Origin: Chloroflexota bacterium | GTDB lineage: Bacteria; Chloroflexota; Anaerolineae; UBA1429 | DNA: 8,214 bases | Assembly: GCA_012515695.1 (NCBI GenBank) | Contig: JAAYXX010000409.1 | Coordinates: 1 to 8,214 of the forward strand | Direction of reading: 5' to 3' | Part shown: piece after piece, positions 4,698-8,214 of the stretch | Position numbering within the stretch: position 1 is the first letter of the stretch | Layout: each line of letters starts with the position of its first letter | Translations under genes and position numbers: made by a program | Notes under the pieces: generated by a model | What the model was told of the DNA's origin: nothing | Database searches by the model: none | Seen by the model: the letters and a program-made list of their open reading frames with translations, nothing else

Positions 4698-7615
4698 CGT
4701 CCTCCCTCCTCGTCCGCGGTCAGGTGTCCCCGCCAGGCATGTCGTAGGGCCTGGATGGGCAGGGAGAACAGCGTGCCCTGGTCACGCACTGTCAACGCCT
4801 GGTCGCGCACCACCTGCCCGATGCAGGCGTGTGGCACGTCGGCCAACATTTCCTCCAGAGCTTGCGCCTGCTCAGGCTTGACCTCTACCAGATAGCGGGC
4901 GTTGGATTCTGCAAAGAGCAGCCAGTCGGCGGCCCGTTCGGCGTCGCCGGCTGTGGGCACGGCGTATAGTTCCACCTCTGCGCCCAGTTCACCGGCCAGC
5001 GCCATTTCGGCCACTGCCACCGCCAGCCCCCCTTCGGAGCAGTCGTGGCAGGCGCGCACCAGCCCCCCGGCAATTGCGCGATGCAGGGCGCGGGCGATGG
5101 CTGGCCCGGCTTCTGCCGGACGCGGGACGGAATGGCCCACCAGTTGATGCAGCCGATAGTAGTAGGACCCGCCCAGTTCTCTGCGGGTTTCTCCCACCAG
5201 GTAGAGCTTGTTCCCTGGCTCTTTCAGGTCCATCGTGCAGGTCTGGCGCACGTCTGGCACAATGCCCAGCGCCGAGATCAGCAGCGAGCCGGGAATGGCT
5301 ACCTGCTGCCCGGTGACGGTATCGGTATATTCGTTGTTCAGGCTGTCCTTGCCAGAGACGAACGGCGTGCCATATTGCATGGCCCCGTCATAGCATCCCT
5401 TGCAGGCCCGCACCAGGCTGCCCATCCGGTCAGGCAAGAGCGGGTTGCCCCAGCAGAAATTATCCAGAATGGCGATGCGCTCCGGGTCGGCGCCCACGGC
5501 CACCACGTTACGCACGGCCTCGTCAATAGCTGCCACGGCCATCGCGTGGGGGTCAATGGCCCCGTAGGCCGGGTTAAAGCCGCAGCCCACCGCCAGGCCG
5601 ATCCACTCGCTGGCCGTTTCCAGCGGGCGCAGCACCGTAGCGTCGGAAGGGCCGTCGTCTTGGGCGCCCACAAAGGGCTTGACCAGCGTGCCCCCCTGCA
5701 CCTCGTGGTCGTAGCGCCGCACCACGTCCTCTTTGCTACGGACGTTGGGGTGCGCCAGGATACGCAGCAACGCCTGGGCCAGATCGGCGCCCTGCGTCGT
5801 CAACGGGCGCTCTGGCTCGTCGAAATGCGGCTGTTGCCAGTGCCCCTTGAGCAGACGGCGGGGAATCCCTTTGTGCAGGAACTCCATAGACATATCGGCC
5901 ACCACCTGGTCCTCATAGCGTAGGTGTAGCCGCCCATCGTCGGCGAATGTGCCAATGACGGTCATCTCTACAGAATAGCCCTCGCAGATGCGCCGCAGCC
6001 GGGCCTCGTTCTCCGGCGGCACGGCCAGCACCATGCGCTCCTGAGCCTCTGACAGCCAGATTTCCCACGGCTGTAGCCCGTGATACTTGAGCGGGACGCG
6101 CTCAAGCTGCACTACCAGGCCCGTATCCTCGCCCATCTCGCTCACCGCCGACGAAAGGCCGCCCGCCCCGCAGTCGGTGATGGCGCTGTATAGCCCTTGA
6201 TCGCGGGCCACCATGATGGCGTCCAGCACCATCTTTTCGGTGATAGGGTTGCCGATCTGCACAGCCCCGCCGGAGGTCTTGCCCGTCTCGTCCGTCAGTT
6301 CGATGGAGGAAAAGGTCGCGCCATGCAGGCCATCGCGGCCCGTGCGCCCCCCCAGCACGACGATCAGGTCGCCGGGGTTGGCCCCACGCGGGTGGGCGTT
6401 GATGGGCGCGATGCCCAGGCAGCCGCAGTATACCAGCGGGTTGGCCGTATAGCCCTCCTCGAACACGATCGCGCCGTTCACCGTGGGGATGCCCATCTTG
6501 TTGCCGTAATCTTCGATGCCCGCCACGACCCCGCTGTAAATCCGCTTGGGGTGCAGCACCCCGGCGGGCAGTTCGTCCATTTGCTTGTCCAGCGGGCCAA
6601 AGCAGAGCACGTCGGTGTTGGCGATGGGCCGGGCCGACACGCCGATGATGTCGCGCACCACGCCGCCCACGCCGGTGTTGGCCCCGCCAAAGGGTTCCAG
6701 CGCCGACGGGTGGTTGTGCGTCTCTACCTTGAAGGACACTTCATAGTCCTTGGTAAAGTCCAGGATACCGGCGTTATCCACGAACGCCGAGCGCACCCAC
6801 GGCGCGGCAATCTGGTTGGTGGCCGCTTGCAGGTAGGTGCGAATGAGGCTGTCCACCTGTTCTTGCGTCGTGCCGTCGTCGGTTGTCTCGCGATATTCCA
6901 CCAGCCCCTTGAAGGTCTTGTGGCCGCAATGCTCCGACCAGGTTTGGGCGATGCTTTCCAGCTCTACGTCTGTCGGCTCGCGCCCTTCCTGGGCAAAGTA
7001 TCGTTGCACGGCACGCATCTCGGCCAGATCTAGCGACAGCAGCCGATCACGGGAAAGGGCCAGCAGTGCTTGCTCGTCCAGGTCGCTGATGGGGACGCGT
7101 TCGGCCCGCAACACAGTAGCAGGCGGCTCTTTGCCTACGTGCGAGTCAAGCTGGCCGATCTGGTAATACTGGATCACGTCGTTGTACAACAGTCGCTGGG
7201 CGATGGTTCGCACGTCTGCTTCCGTCAGGTCGCCAAAGAGCAGGTAGCTTGTCGCCGACCCGGCGGCCCGCAAGCCTTCCACGCCCAACAATTTGGCCCG
7301 CGCCAGCAGGTTGTGGGCCACGCTGTCGGTAACGCCTTGCAGCAGGCCCACCTCCACGCGCACGGCCCCCGCCACCGGCGGCACAGGCTCCTCGGCCAAT
7401 CCCCACCGGGCGCGCTGTACGACCGGGTCTACCAGTAGCTCGTCGCACAGCAAGGCCACGTCAGACGCGGACAGGCGACCACGCAGAAAGTACAGGTCTG
7501 CGCGCTCGACGCGCTCGACACCCTGAATGCCCAGCGCGGCAATATCCTCCAGGAGATAGTCGCTGCGGGTTTCGCCCGGCAGGGCCATCACCTCTACACG
7601 ATAGGTTTGGTCCAA
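4694..7615 (-). CDS. purL: FGAM synthase, fused PurS-PurS-PurL subunit
   Basis: ATP-dependent synthetase half of FGAM synthase (EC 6.3.5.3), acting with PurQ. It is 973 aa. Residues 5-71 and 85-153 look like two tandem PurS-like domains with the same layout: RVEV strand, a helix ending in LGIQGVE or LGVEGLR, a strand, then S/TxxDV and a helix. The PurL part starts near 180. WSEHCGHKTFKG (226-237) gives His229, and KVETHNHPSALEPFGGA (296-312) gives His300 and His302 of the active site. TGVGGVVRD (314-322), DCGAGGLSSAVSEMG (481-495) and the second-half HDCSEGGLAVAVAEM (857-871) are AIRS-fold motifs of PurL. There is no glutaminase domain, which agrees with the separate purQ next door. The start is a TTG at 7615: it is the most upstream usable start, has AGGGAG 7 bases ahead, and is needed to keep the first beta strand, whereas the next Met is residue 10. 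It could be named purSL. The gene follows guaB by 38 bases. Confidence 0.95.
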   Translation of the reverse strand: MDQTYRVEVMALPGETRSDYLLEDIAALGIQGVERVERADLYFLRGRLSASDVALLCDELLVDPVVQRARWGLAEEPVPPVAGAVRVEVGLLQGVTDSVAHNLLARAKLLGVEGLRAAGSATSYLLFGDLTEADVRTIAQRLLYNDVIQYYQIGQLDSHVGKEPPATVLRAERVPISDLDEQALLALSRDRLLSLDLAEMRAVQRYFAQEGREPTDVELESIAQTWSEHCGHKTFKGLVEYRETTDDGTTQEQVDSLIRTYLQAATNQIAAPWVRSAFVDNAGILDFTKDYEVSFKVETHNHPSALEPFGGANTGVGGVVRDIIGVSARPIANTDVLCFGPLDKQMDELPAGVLHPKRIYSGVVAGIEDYGNKMGIPTVNGAIVFEEGYTANPLVYCGCLGIAPINAHPRGANPGDLIVVLGGRTGRDGLHGATFSSIELTDETGKTSGGAVQIGNPITEKMVLDAIMVARDQGLYSAITDCGAGGLSSAVSEMGEDTGLVVQLERVPLKYHGLQPWEIWLSEAQERMVLAVPPENEARLRRICEGYSVEMTVIGTFADDGRLHLRYEDQVVADMSMEFLHKGIPRRLLKGHWQQPHFDEPERPLTTQGADLAQALLRILAHPNVRSKEDVVRRYDHEVQGGTLVKPFVGAQDDGPSDATVLRPLETASEWIGLAVGCGFNPAYGAIDPHAMAVAAIDEAVRNVVAVGADPERIAILDNFCWGNPLLPDRMGSLVRACKGCYDGAMQYGTPFVSGKDSLNNEYTDTVTGQQVAIPGSLLISALGIVPDVRQTCTMDLKEPGNKLYLVGETRRELGGSYYYRLHQLVGHSVPRPAEAGPAIARALHRAIAGGLVRACHDCSEGGLAVAVAEMALAGELGAEVELYAVPTAGDAERAADWLLFAESNARYLVEVKPEQAQALEEMLADVPHACIGQVVRDQALTVRDQGTLFSLPIQALRHAWRGHLTADEEGGR
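4705..4710 (-). promoter_or_regulatory. Ribosome binding site of purQ, inside the purSL 3' end
   Basis: AGGAGG on the minus strand, followed by GAGG, lies within the last codons of purSL (the EEGGR tail). It is 7 bases before the purQ ATG, a near-consensus site that supports the ATGA overlap start. Confidence 0.75.
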
Positions 7616-7622
7616 CGTTGAA

Positions 7623-7628
7623 CTCCCT
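7623..7628 (-). promoter_or_regulatory. Ribosome binding site that decides the purSL TTG start
   Basis: AGGGAG on the minus strand, 7 bases before the TTG at 7615. No ATG or GTG lies in frame nearby upstream, so this site and the conserved N-terminal strand together select the TTG. Confidence 0.65.
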
Positions 7629-7640
7629 GTTCGATGCGTG

Positions 7641-7662
7641 CGGCCCTGATTGCTCAGGGCCG
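7641..7662 (-). promoter_or_regulatory. Perfect hairpin with GCAA tetraloop across the guaB stop codon
   Basis: As minus-strand RNA the arms are CGGCCCTGA and TCAGGGCCG around a GCAA loop, giving a 9-bp perfect stem with a GNRA-type tetraloop. The guaB stop TGA is the last three bases of the 5' arm, and the stem ends 12 bases before the purSL ribosome binding site. No run of T follows, so it is not a classical intrinsic terminator. It may act as an mRNA stabiliser, a processing or partial-attenuation element setting the guaB to pur ratio. The structure is seen directly; the role is inferred. Confidence 0.6.
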
Positions 7663-8214
7663 TACTTGATAGTTCGGTGCTTCTTTGGTGATGATAACGC
7701 TATGCGGATGGCTCTCCACAAATCCGGCGGGGCTGATGCGCACAAACCGTCCTTTCTCGCGCAGTTCGGCGAGGTTTGCCGCGCCCACATAGCCCATGCC
7801 AGAGCGCAGGCCCCCCATCATCTGAAAGATGACGTCGCCCAGCCTCCCCTTGTAGGCTACGCGTCCCTCGATGCCTTCTGGCACGAGCTTGCCGCTGGAT
7901 CGTTCCGAGCTTTCCGTCGTCACGTCGTCCTGGCCGGTGGCGTAGCGGTCTCGGCCATAGCCGCGCATGGCGCCCATAGAACCCATGCCGCGATATTCCT
8001 TGAATCGCCGCCCCTCATAAATCACCACTTCGCCGGGGCTTTCGTCCATGCCCGCCAGCAGGTTGCCGAGCATGACACAGTTCGCGCCAGCCGCCAACGC
8101 CTTGACGATGTCGCCCGAATAGCGAATGCCGCCATCGGCGATGATGGGAATGTTGTATTTGCGGGCCTCTTCCGCGCAGGCCATGACCGCCGTCAACTGC
8201 GGCATACCCACGCC
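7654..8214 (-). CDS. guaB: IMP dehydrogenase GuaB, C-terminal part (runs off the right edge)
   Basis: NAD-dependent oxidation of IMP to XMP, the first step towards GMP. Only the last 186 residues are present, out of about 490 in the usual bacterial enzyme; the frame is open to the window edge. The visible part opens with GVGMPQLTAV, which in the family directly follows the loop with the catalytic cysteine, so that residue lies just outside. ADGGIRYSGDIVKALAAGA (fragment residues 26-44) and MLGNLLAGMDESPGE (48-62) form the IMP phosphate site. YRGMGSMGAM (74-83) and the flap pair RDRY (88-91) are catalytic landmarks. VPEGIEGRVAYKG and the C-terminal ESHPHSVIITKEAPNY are standard family endings. 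It stops 38 bases before purSL on the same strand and probably belongs to the same transcript, placing a guanine-branch gene ahead of the IMP pathway genes. Confidence 0.96.
   Translation of the reverse strand, partial: GVGMPQLTAVMACAEEARKYNIPIIADGGIRYSGDIVKALAAGANCVMLGNLLAGMDESPGEVVIYEGRRFKEYRGMGSMGAMRGYGRDRYATGQDDVTTESSERSSGKLVPEGIEGRVAYKGRLGDVIFQMMGGLRSGMGYVGAANLAELREKGRFVRISPAGFVESHPHSVIITKEAPNYQVRP

Noticed and set aside
5045..5923. 292-codon open frame on the plus strand
   Set aside because: Antisense shadow of the purL part of purSL; His/Val/Ala-rich and without motifs.
6197..7033. 278-codon open frame on the plus strand
   Set aside because: Antisense shadow of purSL; no ribosome site or recognisable protein features.
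7641..7662. Hairpin read as an intrinsic terminator after guaB
   Set aside because: No T-run follows on the minus strand (or on the plus strand), and the downstream genes show no promoter I can recognise, so full termination here is unlikely.

Overview
The window is one continuous stretch of a GC-rich (about 60%) bacterial chromosome. It holds part of a purine nucleotide biosynthesis operon, with every gene on the minus strand. Reading 5'->3' on that strand (right to left in window coordinates), the order is guaB (3' end only), a purS-purS-purL fusion, purQ, purB, purC, purE and purF (5' part only). Gaps run from a 4-base overlap to 38 bases, so the genes are almost certainly cotranscribed. 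No stretch over 300 bases lacks a gene. No RNA genes, mobile elements, CRISPR arrays or convincing terminators are visible. The promoter should lie upstream of guaB, outside the window.

The genes cover much of the de novo route to IMP. PurF makes phosphoribosylamine from PRPP and glutamine. PurSL with PurQ forms FGAM synthase. PurE carboxylates AIR, PurC adds aspartate and PurB removes fumarate. GuaB takes IMP on to XMP for GMP synthesis. PurD, PurN/PurT, PurM, PurH and PurK are not in the window and may be encoded elsewhere.

The notable signal is the enzyme type. PurE has class II motifs (AVAGRSN, CPP, SSLRMPGG), which mark a direct CO2-using AIR carboxylase of the kind found in animals, rather than the N5-CAIR mutase usual in bacteria. 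PurC has the animal-type ADVIDNDSWR motif, and the purC-purE order copies the domain order of the animal bifunctional enzyme PAICS. PurB resembles human adenylosuccinate lyase across its length. FGAM synthase has an intermediate architecture: two PurS-like domains are fused to PurL while the glutaminase PurQ stays separate. A perfect 9-bp hairpin with a GCAA tetraloop spans the guaB stop codon.

The organism cannot be fixed from these genes alone. Base composition, the fused PurSL and the class II PurE would fit a Chloroflexota bacterium (Anaerolineae-like), but that assignment is tentative. The many open frames on the plus strand are antisense shadows of the pur genes.
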